Positions 1 to 8,460 of a stretch of 21,176 nt of DNA are shown here, one piece after another. Below the pieces are notes generated by a model, which was not told the origin of the DNA, did not search any database, and saw nothing but the letters and a program-made list of their open reading frames with translations. The stretch comes from an uncultured Oscillospiraceae bacterium (GTDB taxonomy: Bacteria; Bacillota; Clostridia; Oscillospirales; Acutalibacteraceae), in the NCBI GenBank assembly GCA_902495835.1, contig CABUYS010000011.1, positions 1 to 21,176 of the forward strand, read 5' to 3'. The position numbers and the translations under genes are program-made. The first letter of the stretch is position 1. Each line of letters begins with the position of its first letter.

Positions 1-2
1 CT

Positions 3-3000
3 AATGAAAACACTAATAACGATAACACTTCTTCCGATTCAGGCTCTAATGGCAGCACCGATAAAGACCCCACGGTTTTTGGTTTTGAATGCAATTATAA
101 CGGCAAACTTGATTACAACGGCCGTGAGGTTGAAAGAATGGTGCTTCCTAATGAAAAACTTTACACGACATATGAGGATATATTAGAAGAAAAAGTACCA
201 TATTATTATCTGAAGGTAGACGCAGTAGATTTATATAGTGGTGTATCTCTTCCCGGCCAAGGAAAAAGTAGTGCTGTTTTTTATCTTTTAAATAGTTTAC
301 GAGCCTCCCAGGGCAAATCTTCAAAAACCTCATATAATCATATTCCGGATCGCAAATTTGCATACTGCACACGTGACGAAAGTAGCGACCCATCATTTTA
401 TTGGGATGGTTTTATACTTTTTGACGCCGATTTAAGAACAGATAACAAAGAACGTGTTTGTACAGGCACTCATGTAGTAGAAACAAAGGTAACCTACAGA
501 GGCACTGAAAACGATATGAAAAAAATATTCGGAGTAAAAATAATCGGGCAAACAATGAACGGAGTGGACGAAAGCAGAGTACAAAGGATACACAACGATC
601 CAAATAGGGAAGGATACCCTTTTTATAATGCAGGTAGATCTATGAACGAATATGTTCTTGACAAAAATATTGTTGGTACTCCCATAGTCACATCCAATAT
701 GCCAAATAACGACAAATATGTAACGCTTTTGGATTCAGAGTCGTCCGATACACAATTACATTTACATCTGTATAACAATTCTAAAAGCGGACCTTTTAAC
801 TCCTCTAGTTTTACAATAAACGACGTAGACCAAACAGTAAAAGTTGAAAAAGTAACGGGCGAAACCACAGACAAAACATACGCCTGCACAGTAAGTACTA
901 CAATGAATATTACTTCCACAACAAAGTGGAATGACAAAACAAATCCATTCAAAGATACTGATCTGTATTTAAGCTTTTTTAAAAATTTAAAAATCACTCC
1001 AATATTAACCAAAGATGCAAAAATAAATCTTATGGGAGCTCCAACCGACGTTGACTATTATGCAGCAAAAAAAGATAGCAAAAACGAAAATAAATATCAA
1101 ATGTTGGACAGACTAAATGACGCCGGTCAAACTTCTTTGGAGCTTAATTCTCGAAATTCAACCAACGCAGAAACCCGTTTTATAGTTAAAGTCAAAAAAT
1201 GTTACGATTTGGATGACGTAGTGGACTACAAAGATATAAAAAATTATATACAAATATTTAAAGATTACGAAGGTGACGCCGACAAACTCGTTACGGTAAA
1301 CTGCAAAAAACTTGAAAAAAATGATTTTACAGCCGCACCGACAGATATGAACAAGTATTACTATTTTGGATGCACGTTATCAAATGCAAAAACCGAAAAT
1401 CTCAACGTGCGTGTAACAAATTTAAAAACCAAATATTTTGATGTTAAATGTTCGGAAAACAATTCCATATATACATCTCTTTCACAAGATCAATTCTTCA
1501 CAAAAAATTTGGCATACGGAGATAACCTTACTTTTTCTATATCTGCAAAACAAGGCTTTAAACCCGAACTTTTAAACATGAGCTTATACGTCGGAGAAAA
1601 CAACAATAACTTCGTTAATTTTGAAAAAAACACCGGAAAATGGACGCTTCCATCTAATGAAAATAAAACTCAAAAATACGAAAACACCTACAACGGAAGC
1701 GAAGTGTATACGGGAGATTTTGAGGAATTAAATGAGTATTTTCAAAATGCTTTCGATTTAATTGAACTGAAATATGACAATGAAAAAACCATAACCGTAA
1801 CTATTAAAAATATTTCAAATAACATTCAAATATACACTAGAAGAAATCGTGAACAATACAACGTAACCCTTAATTTGCCGCAAGGAATCGACGGCGAATG
1901 GCTTAGTCCTTCGCAAAGGAAGTTCTCAAAAAACAGTGAAACTGCCGAAACAAAAGAGGTTCAGGAGGTATATTACCAGCAAAATGTTTCTTTTATCATA
2001 AACGCCCAAGAAGAATATGATATAAACTCCATGGAATTAGTTGCAACCGGAGGAACTTCCAAAACAACTTTTAAAGTGGAACTTGTCAACGGAAAATATA
2101 CCATTTCAAATGTATCCGAACCTCTAACCATAAATTTTGAAAATATATCAAGAAAAAAAATCACAGTATCTTTTACTCAATACGAACAACTGACATTTAA
2201 AAGCGAAACCGGACAAACTTTACCAGAAAGAAATGAAGTACTATATAATGACAATTTTAAATTTAAAATAGAATTATCTAAACAGTACTCAAACTCAAAA
2301 ATAGAAGTATACAGAGAAGACGACCCTGAAAACGCAATTGCTTTAGAAGAAGAATACTATACTTTATCAAATTTACAAAAAGACGTAAAATTATATGTAA
2401 AGGGTATCGAACCTAACGAATATACAATTACACTAAAGGGAGATACCAACGCGATTGATTATTACAATCAATTTGAAAATGGCGGACCTTTGGATTCTAT
2501 CCAAAAAGTACCTTATGGAGAAAATTTTAGCTTTAAAATAATTCCTAAGGAAGGTTATGATATTTCCAATCTCAAAGTGTATGACAAACCCGCTTCAGTA
2601 AATTCTCCGCAAGTTCAGGTTTTACCCGTCAACGGAATCTACACACTGGAAAATATAAGCGAAAATCATACAATAACTACTTCAAATCCCGAAAAATCCT
2701 TGTGTAAAATAGAATTTCGCACTCTTGAAGGCGCAAGGCTTATGGATAGATCGGGAAACAATATCCAAAGCCAAATAGAGGTAAATTACGGCTCTGATTA
2801 TTCATTTGAGCTTTCTCTCGACAGTGCTTACAGCAAATCAAATCCTACAGTTACGATAAAAGGAGAAAAAACTCCGATTATCCCTGATTCTAACGGAACT
2901 TATACCATTACAAACATAAAAAGCAATCTGATAGTGGAAGTAAGCAACGTTACAAAAAACACTTACACAGCAACGTTTACTCCCACGGAAGGTGTAATTT

Positions 3001-4136
3001 ATAAAAATTCCAAAAACAAACCTTTTACGGAACCTCAAAACGTTGAATATAACGGAAGTTTTTACTTTAAAATTACACTGATGGACGCATATGACCGCTC
3101 TGTACCGCTTGTACTCATAAACGGAGAAAAAACATTGTCTGAAAACGGCGGAGTTTACAACCTTGAAAATGTAAGAAGCGATGTTGTCATATCGGTTAAA
3201 AACATAAGTAAAAACCCTGAAGAAGTAACCATGGACAATGTAAACAATGTTCCAATTGAAGTTGCCTCCGAAAAAGACGTTGCCGATGTAGTAAAAGCAA
3301 CCCTTGCATATGATTCTTTAAGCGATGAAGAAAAAGCCAGAGTTACTAATACGTCCGCTCTAAAAAAAGCCCAACAAAAATCCGGTGAATTCAATCATTC
3401 CGCTCAGGGAATAAGTATCAGTGGAGTGGACTGGAATATTAAACTGGTAGTTACAAACTGGACGGAAAATGAAGAAAAAATGACAGCTTTTAATGAAAAA
3501 TTGGAAAGAAGATCATTGCTTTCACTATACGAAATACACCTTGTAGACGTCCTTACCGATAAAAATTACGAAGTTCCGTACGGTCAGAAAATATCCGTAA
3601 ATATGCCTGCTGTCGATTTGACAGGATATCAAAATGTTGTGGTCGCTCATGAAAAAAACAGCGGAAGTATGGAATATTTGGATGTAAATATAGTTGACAA
3701 TACCGCTCAATTCCAAACTTCTTCATTTAGCATGTTCGGAATTGCGGCAAAGAAAATTCCAAATTATTTAGAAAATCCTTCAGACTTACAAATTTCCGTT
3801 TCGGATTTGGTAGACAGTGAAGAAGAATTGCAATCATTGCTCGGTGAAGGCCTTTCTTCACAACTCGGCGACCTTATGAACCAATCCGAAAATCCTTCGG
3901 AAAACAAATCGGAAGATGGCGTATCCTCAGATTCAAACGATACATCTCCCTCCTACTCTTCCGATAACGAAAAATTTGTCGTAAACGGCGTTGACTTCAC
4001 TAAATTTTACAATTGGGCTTTAGACAATGAATTTCTCCTAGTTATATTAATACTTTTACTCGGCTCTTTGACAATCTGGTTTATTGTTAGATTAAGTCAA
4101 AAAAATAAAGAAAAAGAAAAGACAAATAAGTCTTAA
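3..4136 (+). CDS. Large repeat-containing surface protein with C-terminal membrane anchor (partial, 5' end outside window)
   Basis: The frame is open from the first whole codon at base 3 to a TAA at 4134-4136, giving 1377 residues. The Met at 138 is therefore internal and the true start lies left of the window. The visible N-terminus is an Asn/Ser/Asp-rich linker (about 20 residues). A long beta-rich region follows, then about five tandem units of 80-100 residues (bases 1854-3213). Each unit has a 'YG-x-NFSFKI'-like strand, an 'NG-x-YT(I/L)-x-NI' strand and ends near 'NISKN', recalling InlB/Listeria-Bacteroides-type repeats. Next come a helical 'LSDEEKARV' segment, a beta domain (about 3403-3760), an acidic Ser-rich stretch, one hydrophobic helix (about 4029-4094) and a Lys-rich tail. 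No LPxTG motif is visible. This indicates a membrane-anchored extracellular protein, possibly an adhesin. Ligand and function are unknown. A strong terminator follows immediately. Confidence 0.8.
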   Translation, partial: NENTNNDNTSSDSGSNGSTDKDPTVFGFECNYNGKLDYNGREVERMVLPNEKLYTTYEDILEEKVPYYYLKVDAVDLYSGVSLPGQGKSSAVFYLLNSLRASQGKSSKTSYNHIPDRKFAYCTRDESSDPSFYWDGFILFDADLRTDNKERVCTGTHVVETKVTYRGTENDMKKIFGVKIIGQTMNGVDESRVQRIHNDPNREGYPFYNAGRSMNEYVLDKNIVGTPIVTSNMPNNDKYVTLLDSESSDTQLHLHLYNNSKSGPFNSSSFTINDVDQTVKVEKVTGETTDKTYACTVSTTMNITSTTKWNDKTNPFKDTDLYLSFFKNLKITPILTKDAKINLMGAPTDVDYYAAKKDSKNENKYQMLDRLNDAGQTSLELNSRNSTNAETRFIVKVKKCYDLDDVVDYKDIKNYIQIFKDYEGDADKLVTVNCKKLEKNDFTAAPTDMNKYYYFGCTLSNAKTENLNVRVTNLKTKYFDVKCSENNSIYTSLSQDQFFTKNLAYGDNLTFSISAKQGFKPELLNMSLYVGENNNNFVNFEKNTGKWTLPSNENKTQKYENTYNGSEVYTGDFEELNEYFQNAFDLIELKYDNEKTITVTIKNISNNIQIYTRRNREQYNVTLNLPQGIDGEWLSPSQRKFSKNSETAETKEVQEVYYQQNVSFIINAQEEYDINSMELVATGGTSKTTFKVELVNGKYTISNVSEPLTINFENISRKKITVSFTQYEQLTFKSETGQTLPERNEVLYNDNFKFKIELSKQYSNSKIEVYREDDPENAIALEEEYYTLSNLQKDVKLYVKGIEPNEYTITLKGDTNAIDYYNQFENGGPLDSIQKVPYGENFSFKIIPKEGYDISNLKVYDKPASVNSPQVQVLPVNGIYTLENISENHTITTSNPEKSLCKIEFRTLEGARLMDRSGNNIQSQIEVNYGSDYSFELSLDSAYSKSNPTVTIKGEKTPIIPDSNGTYTITNIKSNLIVEVSNVTKNTYTATFTPTEGVIYKNSKNKPFTEPQNVEYNGSFYFKITLMDAYDRSVPLVLINGEKTLSENGGVYNLENVRSDVVISVKNISKNPEEVTMDNVNNVPIEVASEKDVADVVKATLAYDSLSDEEKARVTNTSALKKAQQKSGEFNHSAQGISISGVDWNIKLVVTNWTENEEKMTAFNEKLERRSLLSLYEIHLVDVLTDKNYEVPYGQKISVNMPAVDLTGYQNVVVAHEKNSGSMEYLDVNIVDNTAQFQTSSFSMFGIAAKKIPNYLENPSDLQISVSDLVDSEEELQSLLGEGLSSQLGDLMNQSENPSENKSEDGVSSDSNDTSPSYSSDNEKFVVNGVDFTKFYNWALDNEFLLVILILLLGSLTIWFIVRLSQKNKEKEKTNKS
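1854..3213 (+). repeat. Tandem beta-repeat units inside the surface protein
   Basis: Roughly five diverged protein-level units start near bases 1854, 2154, 2418, 2706 and 2961. Shared landmarks are an opening strand such as 'YTITLKG' or 'YTATFTP', a central 'V-x-YG-x-x-FSFKI' or 'YNGSFYFKI' strand, a 'NG-x-YT(I/L)-x-N(I/V)' strand, and a closing 'I-x-V-x-N(I/V)(S/T)K-N'. They resemble the extracellular InlB-like/Ig-like repeats of Firmicutes surface proteins. DNA-level identity between units is low, so this is an old array. Unit borders are by eye. Confidence 0.65.
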
Positions 4137-4142
4137 GTTTTT

Positions 4143-4180
4143 GCAGGCAAACTTTAAAAAGTTTGTCTGCTTGCTTTTTA
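4143..4180 (+). terminator. Rho-independent terminator of the surface-protein gene
   Basis: A 12-bp stem pairs GCAGGCAAACTT (4143-4154) with AAGTTTGTCTGC (4159-4170), with one G-T wobble and a TAAA loop. A T-rich run (TTGCTTTTT) follows. It begins 7 bases after the stop codon. Confidence 0.9.
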
Positions 4181-4205
4181 AAAAATTTTAAAAGGAGACG
4201 GTAAC

Positions 4206-4640
4206 ATGTTAAACTTTTTTAAAAAAATTTTTGTTGTTTTTCTGTCAATAATTTCAATTACATATCATGGTAAAACTTTGGCAGTAGATTCTTCGGATTT
4301 CATTCCTTATTGTAAAGAATTATGGAAATTAAGCGCTCAGTACAAAGATAAAGAAACTTTATATGTACTTGATTTTATGATAAATCGTCTTCAAGAAATA
4401 ATAGTCGGAAAATCCAAAATTTTAAAAGACGTCCCTATTTGTATTCAGATTTATACAATTTTGGTCTTGCCTATAGTAATGCACCCTTTTTTTCAAAAAT
4501 TTAAAAATCCGGAATTGTTTCCGAAAAAATTAATAGAAGACGGAGAAATATGCAAATTATGCTTAGGAAAAGGTTTGGACGGAAAATATTGGTGCTTTGT
4601 TATGGAAAATAGAGGAATATCTCTCAAGAGCTACGATTGA
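4206..4640 (+). CDS. Small exported protein of unknown function
   Basis: 144 residues with a good Shine-Dalgarno sequence (AAGGAGA, about 8 bases before the ATG). The N-terminus (about 25 residues) is a Lys-containing start, a hydrophobic core 'FVVFLSIISITY' and a plausible signal-peptidase site after 'KTLA'. The mature part is about 118 residues. It has a hydrophobic helix in the middle ('YTILVLPIVM') and five cysteines, two of them in a CKLC motif (about residues 118-121) followed by 'GKGLDGKYWCF'. I do not recognise the family. It is separated from the upstream gene by a strong terminator and from the downstream SpoIID-like gene by 69 bases with no terminator, so it may be co-transcribed with the latter. 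An envelope or spore-related role is only suggested by the neighbours. Confidence 0.7.
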   Translation: MLNFFKKIFVVFLSIISITYHGKTLAVDSSDFIPYCKELWKLSAQYKDKETLYVLDFMINRLQEIIVGKSKILKDVPICIQIYTILVLPIVMHPFFQKFKNPELFPKKLIEDGEICKLCLGKGLDGKYWCFVMENRGISLKSYD

Positions 4641-4709
4641 TTTTAATGAATTTTTACACATGAAATTTCATAAATTAAAAGTAAAATCATTAGGAGCGTG
4701 AGTACACAA

Positions 4710-5930
4710 ATGAGTACCGGCAGATTAGTAATCAACGTTTTCAACGAAACCGTCGGAAGACCGATTCCAAACTCTACTGTAAGAATTTCAAAATCCGGAC
4801 AATCGGAAAATATAATCGAAGAATTTATTACCAATGATTCAGGCAAATCAGACACGGCAGTTCTCGATGCACCTCCCCCCGAATACTCTATGGAACCAAA
4901 TTCTCCGAGGCCTTATGATGAGTACGATATAACGGTAATCAATCCTGAATTTGATTCCGTAACAATTCAAAACGTACAAATTTTACCTGACGTTATTGCC
5001 GAACAAAATGTTTTTATGAAAAAAACCTCCGACAACAGCACAGCTCAAGATTTTATGATTTCTCCCCACACTCTTTACGGAGAATATCCTCCGAAAATTG
5101 CAGAAGACGCAGTAAAAGAATTACCTCCTTCAAGAGGATTTGTAGTTTTAAGTGATGTTGTAGTACCTGAATTTATAGTTGTTCATGACGGCGTGCCCGA
5201 CGATTCAACCGCTCCTGATTATTGGATACCTTACAAAGATTACATAAAGAACGTTGCAAGCTGCGAAATATACGCAACGTGGCCTGAAGAAGCAATAAAA
5301 GCAAATGTCCTTGCTATTATATCTTTCACTCTTAACAGGGTATACACAGAGTGGTACAGGAGCCGAGGTAAAAATTTCACCGTAACGTCTTCTACCGCTT
5401 ATGATCAAAAATTCGTCTATCAAAGAAATATCTTTCAAGAAATTTCTCGAGTGGTTGACGATATATTTGCTACATATATAACAAAACCTGATATAAAGCA
5501 GCCTTTATTCACTCAATATTGCGACGGAAAAAATGTAACTTGTCCTGAATGGCTTTCACAGTGGGGTTCAAAATATCTTGCAGAAAACGGAACGGGTTAC
5601 ATAGACATACTTAGAAGCTATTATGGAACTGAAATATATCTTGATTCCGCAACTCAAGTAACCGGAGTACCGATTTCTTTCCCGGGAAATGCACTTCAGT
5701 CGGGCTCTGTCGGAGAATCTGTCAGAGTTATACAAAGGCAATTAAACTCAATTAGCAACAATTATCCTCTTATAAACAAAATAGCGGTAGACGGAGTATT
5801 CGGACAAAGCACCGTAGATGCCGTTAAAACATTTCAAGAAATATTTGGATTGTCCCCTAGCGGAATAGTCGATTATGCTACTTGGTACGAAATTTCCAAA
5901 GTGTTCACCGCAGTAGAAAGACTGACCTAA
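4710..5930 (+). CDS. Three-domain peptidoglycan protein: beta-sandwich + SpoIID-like + PG_binding_1
   Basis: 406 residues from ATG 4710. The in-frame GTG at 4698 lies only 1 base after the AGGAG (4692-4696), too close to be used; family members also begin near 'M-x-TG-x-L'. Residues 5-105 look like a carboxypeptidase-regulatory-like beta-sandwich. Residues about 173-310 match the SpoIID/LytB pattern: 'YKDYIKNV..CEIYATWPEEAIKAN' corresponds to the SpoIID 'YLKGVVA-x-EMP-x-WP-x-EALKAQ' segment, with E186 at the position of the catalytic Glu, and 'LSQWGSKYLAENG...ILRSYYG' to its end. Residues about 334-398 are a PG_binding_1 domain ('GESVRVIQRQLN', 'DGVFGQSTVDAVKTFQ'). No signal peptide is seen, so it may act in the mother cell or forespore cytoplasm or leave by another route. 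The usual SpoIID 'GHGVG' segment is replaced by a Cys-flanked stretch (C271, C278). It probably acts in spore cortex or engulfment peptidoglycan; whether it is a lytic enzyme is inference. Confidence 0.8.
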   Translation: MSTGRLVINVFNETVGRPIPNSTVRISKSGQSENIIEEFITNDSGKSDTAVLDAPPPEYSMEPNSPRPYDEYDITVINPEFDSVTIQNVQILPDVIAEQNVFMKKTSDNSTAQDFMISPHTLYGEYPPKIAEDAVKELPPSRGFVVLSDVVVPEFIVVHDGVPDDSTAPDYWIPYKDYIKNVASCEIYATWPEEAIKANVLAIISFTLNRVYTEWYRSRGKNFTVTSSTAYDQKFVYQRNIFQEISRVVDDIFATYITKPDIKQPLFTQYCDGKNVTCPEWLSQWGSKYLAENGTGYIDILRSYYGTEIYLDSATQVTGVPISFPGNALQSGSVGESVRVIQRQLNSISNNYPLINKIAVDGVFGQSTVDAVKTFQEIFGLSPSGIVDYATWYEISKVFTAVERLT

Positions 5931-5956
5931 GCTCAAGTTAAGACGGCTTTGAGTTA

Positions 5957-5986
5957 TTGACTGCTCTCTTATTTTTATGATATTCT
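5957..5986 (+). promoter_or_regulatory. Candidate sigma-A promoter for the penicillin-binding protein
   Basis: TTGACT (5957-5962), an 18-base spacer and TATTCT (5981-5986) lie about 55 bases before the ATG at 6042. The -35 matches 5 of 6 consensus bases and the -10 matches 4 of 6. Confidence 0.45.
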
Positions 5987-6041
5987 TATGTGTGGTTATT
6001 TTTTATTTTCAAAAGTAAATCATCAAAATAAGGAGTTTAAC

Positions 6042-8366
6042 ATGCGTAAAGCTGATATAAGCAAATATGGTGATTCATTTAAAAGCAATGATATTTCGTT
6101 CAAGAAAAAACAAAGAAGCAAAAAAAAGCGGTGTGTGTCATCACTTTTTAAAATTTTTTGGAATTTTTTTATAAGTATTTTTGTCATAGGCTTTTTGACA
6201 AGTGCTTTGGTGTTGGCTTCACTGGTAGTATACAGGTCGACCATACTGGAAAATGACATAGCTCTTAATATAAACGCTTCCAAAATGGCTCTGACAAGCT
6301 TTATTTACGTAAACGACGAAAATGGTTCTCCCCAAGAATATCAAAGGGTATATAACTTAGAAAACCGTGTATGGGTGGATTTTCAAGACATTCCTTTAAA
6401 TATGAAAAACGCAATAATAGCTATTGAAGACAAAAGATTTTATGAACATCACGGAGTGGATTGGCTCAGAACCACAGGTGCTGTGATAAATTTCCTCAAG
6501 GGCACTCAAAGTTATGGCGGTTCCACTCTTACACAACAGTTAATCAAAAACACAACCGAAGACAATCAAGTAAGTTTAACACGAAAATTCAGAGAAATTT
6601 TAAGAGCTATTGAACTTGAAGAAAGATACTCAAAAGATGAAATACTTGAATGCTATTTGAATATTGTAAACTTCGGGGGAGGAAGCCGAGGCGTTCAGGC
6701 AGCTGCCAATCTTTATTTTGATAAAAACATACAAGGCTGTTCTTTAGCACAATGTGCGGCAATTGCGGCGATAACTCAAAATCCTACCGCATACAATCCC
6801 ATATACCACAAGGAAAACAACAAGGTTAGACGTGAAACCGTACTTGGTGAGATGTACGAGCAGAAAAAAATTTCAAAACAAGAATACGACAACGCAATGG
6901 CAGAATCGGCTGATATGACTTTTGCCGAGAGTTCCGATTCAGAGAAAAACAATCGTACATCATCTGTACGCAATTGGTACGTTGAAGCTCTTATAAGAGA
7001 TGTTGTAAACGATTTATCCGAAAAATACCGTATAGGAAAATCCACAGCCGAAGATATGATATATACGCAAGGTCTTAAAATTTACTGTGCTATGGACACA
7101 AAAGCTCAAAGCATTGCCGAAAGTACTCTTAAAGATGCTTCCGTTATGCCAAAAGACCAAAATTTAGAACTCGGATACACCATGATGGACTTTAACGGTA
7201 GAATTTTAGCTACCATCGGTTCTAGAAAAGAAAAAACAGGAAATTTGCTTTACGACCGAGCAAATATTGCAAAAAGACAACCCGGTTCCACAATAAAACC
7301 TTTGGCAGCCTATACTCCTGTAATAGATTTGGGAATTTACAATTACTCTTCCCTTATTCCTGACGAACCTTTGAGAATAGACAGCGATGGAAACAACACA
7401 ATCAAAAATTGGCCTGAAAACTGGTATAAAAGTTACAAAGGTAAAGTTACGCTTCAATGGGCAATTGAAAAATCCGCAAATGCTCCTGCGGCTCAAATGG
7501 TAAAACTGCTTACTCCGTTCAAAAGTTATGAATTCTTAACCAAAAAACTTGAAATGAACAGCCTTGACGGCAATGATGCAAGATCTCTTTCTGCTCTTGC
7601 AACGGGAGGAACACACTACGGAGTTACACCTCGTGAAATTACAGCTGCATTTCAAATATTCGGAAATGGTGGAAAATACAACAAACCTTACACTTATTTC
7701 TACGTAACTGATAGAAACGACAAAGTAATACTTGACAATCGTAATAATATCCCGACTCAAGCTATATCTTCCTCAACCGCAACGATAATGAACAGACTTT
7801 TAAGAAATGTAATAATCGGTCCTGAAGGAACAGGCCGTTCCGCAAATATATCAAATTGGGATATTATAGGAAAAACAGGTACAACAACCGATGATTTCGA
7901 CAGTTGGTTTATAGGAATGAGCCCTTACGCCGTGGCAGGAATATGGACAGGTTATGACAATCCGAAACGTATTCGCGAAACAGCGTGTGCAATAAGAATA
8001 TGGAAAAATATAATGACAAAATATCTTGAAGGGAAACCCAATATAGACTACACTTTCGACAAAGATGTGGTAAGTGCCACGTATTGCAAAACTTCCGGGA
8101 ATCTTGCAGGGCCTCATTGTCCGGGAGCTACAGGATACTATTTAAGTTCCAACATGCCGAGTGAATGCTCCGGTCACTATGGGCCGTACTTGGAAAGCTT
8201 TCCTTTGCCCTCAACCGAAGAAAACGGCAGTGCCGAACCCTCGACCGATTCTTCGGATTCTTCAAATAACTCCGAAACGTTCACAAATGAACACAGCTCG
8301 AGGTTAAATGAAACTCAAGAAAGTTTTGAACTTCGTGATACTCAAACTTATTCTCGGCAAAGATAA
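6042..8366 (+). CDS. Class A penicillin-binding protein (PBP1A family; glycosyltransferase + transpeptidase)
   Basis: 774 residues from ATG 6042, chosen because AAGGAG sits 6 bases before it. The in-frame ATG at 5988 has no ribosome binding site and would add 18 non-family residues. A Lys-rich cytoplasmic tail precedes one membrane helix (about 41-64). The GT51 domain shows 'EDKRFYEHHG' (129-138; catalytic Glu129), 'GGSTLTQQ' (159-166) and 'RKFRE...ELE' with Glu185. The transpeptidase domain shows the SxxK serine (S416-T-I-K419), SxN (S478-A-N480) and KTGT (611-614). The C-terminal about 50 residues are Ser/Thr/Glu-rich, probably an unstructured extracellular tail. It polymerises lipid II into glycan strands and cross-links them outside the membrane. 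All active-site motifs are present. Vegetative or sporulation use cannot be decided from sequence; the upstream neighbour is a spore-type peptidoglycan protein. Confidence 0.93.
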   Translation: MRKADISKYGDSFKSNDISFKKKQRSKKKRCVSSLFKIFWNFFISIFVIGFLTSALVLASLVVYRSTILENDIALNINASKMALTSFIYVNDENGSPQEYQRVYNLENRVWVDFQDIPLNMKNAIIAIEDKRFYEHHGVDWLRTTGAVINFLKGTQSYGGSTLTQQLIKNTTEDNQVSLTRKFREILRAIELEERYSKDEILECYLNIVNFGGGSRGVQAAANLYFDKNIQGCSLAQCAAIAAITQNPTAYNPIYHKENNKVRRETVLGEMYEQKKISKQEYDNAMAESADMTFAESSDSEKNNRTSSVRNWYVEALIRDVVNDLSEKYRIGKSTAEDMIYTQGLKIYCAMDTKAQSIAESTLKDASVMPKDQNLELGYTMMDFNGRILATIGSRKEKTGNLLYDRANIAKRQPGSTIKPLAAYTPVIDLGIYNYSSLIPDEPLRIDSDGNNTIKNWPENWYKSYKGKVTLQWAIEKSANAPAAQMVKLLTPFKSYEFLTKKLEMNSLDGNDARSLSALATGGTHYGVTPREITAAFQIFGNGGKYNKPYTYFYVTDRNDKVILDNRNNIPTQAISSSTATIMNRLLRNVIIGPEGTGRSANISNWDIIGKTGTTTDDFDSWFIGMSPYAVAGIWTGYDNPKRIRETACAIRIWKNIMTKYLEGKPNIDYTFDKDVVSATYCKTSGNLAGPHCPGATGYYLSSNMPSECSGHYGPYLESFPLPSTEENGSAEPSTDSSDSSNNSETFTNEHSSRLNETQESFELRDTQTYSRQR

Positions 8367-8460
8367 CTTTTGGTTTTTATCATAACCGACTTAATCAGCA
8401 TAATTTACATTATGTTACTTTTACACCATACTAACTCATTTTGGGAGGCGAATTAATTCC

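Noticed and set aside
4..186. 60-codon plus-strand frame at the window start
   Set aside because: Overlaps the surface-protein frame, which is open from base 3 and continues naturally through the linker; no independent support.
623..1012. 129-codon open frame on the minus strand inside the surface-protein gene
   Set aside because: Antisense shadow of an AT-rich gene with strong repeat structure in the main frame; no ribosome binding site or recognisable protein.
4661..4680. ATGAAATTTCAT palindrome and CATAAATTA, which resembles a sigma-K -10 box
   Set aside because: No matching -35 element at the right distance; in AT-rich DNA this is expected by chance.
5931..5954. CTCAAG...TTTGAG inverted repeat after the SpoIID-like gene
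   Set aside because: Stem is only 5-7 bp with wobbles and there is no T-run, so it is not supportable as a terminator.
8367..8460. Possible lysine riboswitch or T-box ahead of lysC
   Set aside because: The intergenic region is only 94 bases, too short for either, and contains no T-box sequence or L-box core.
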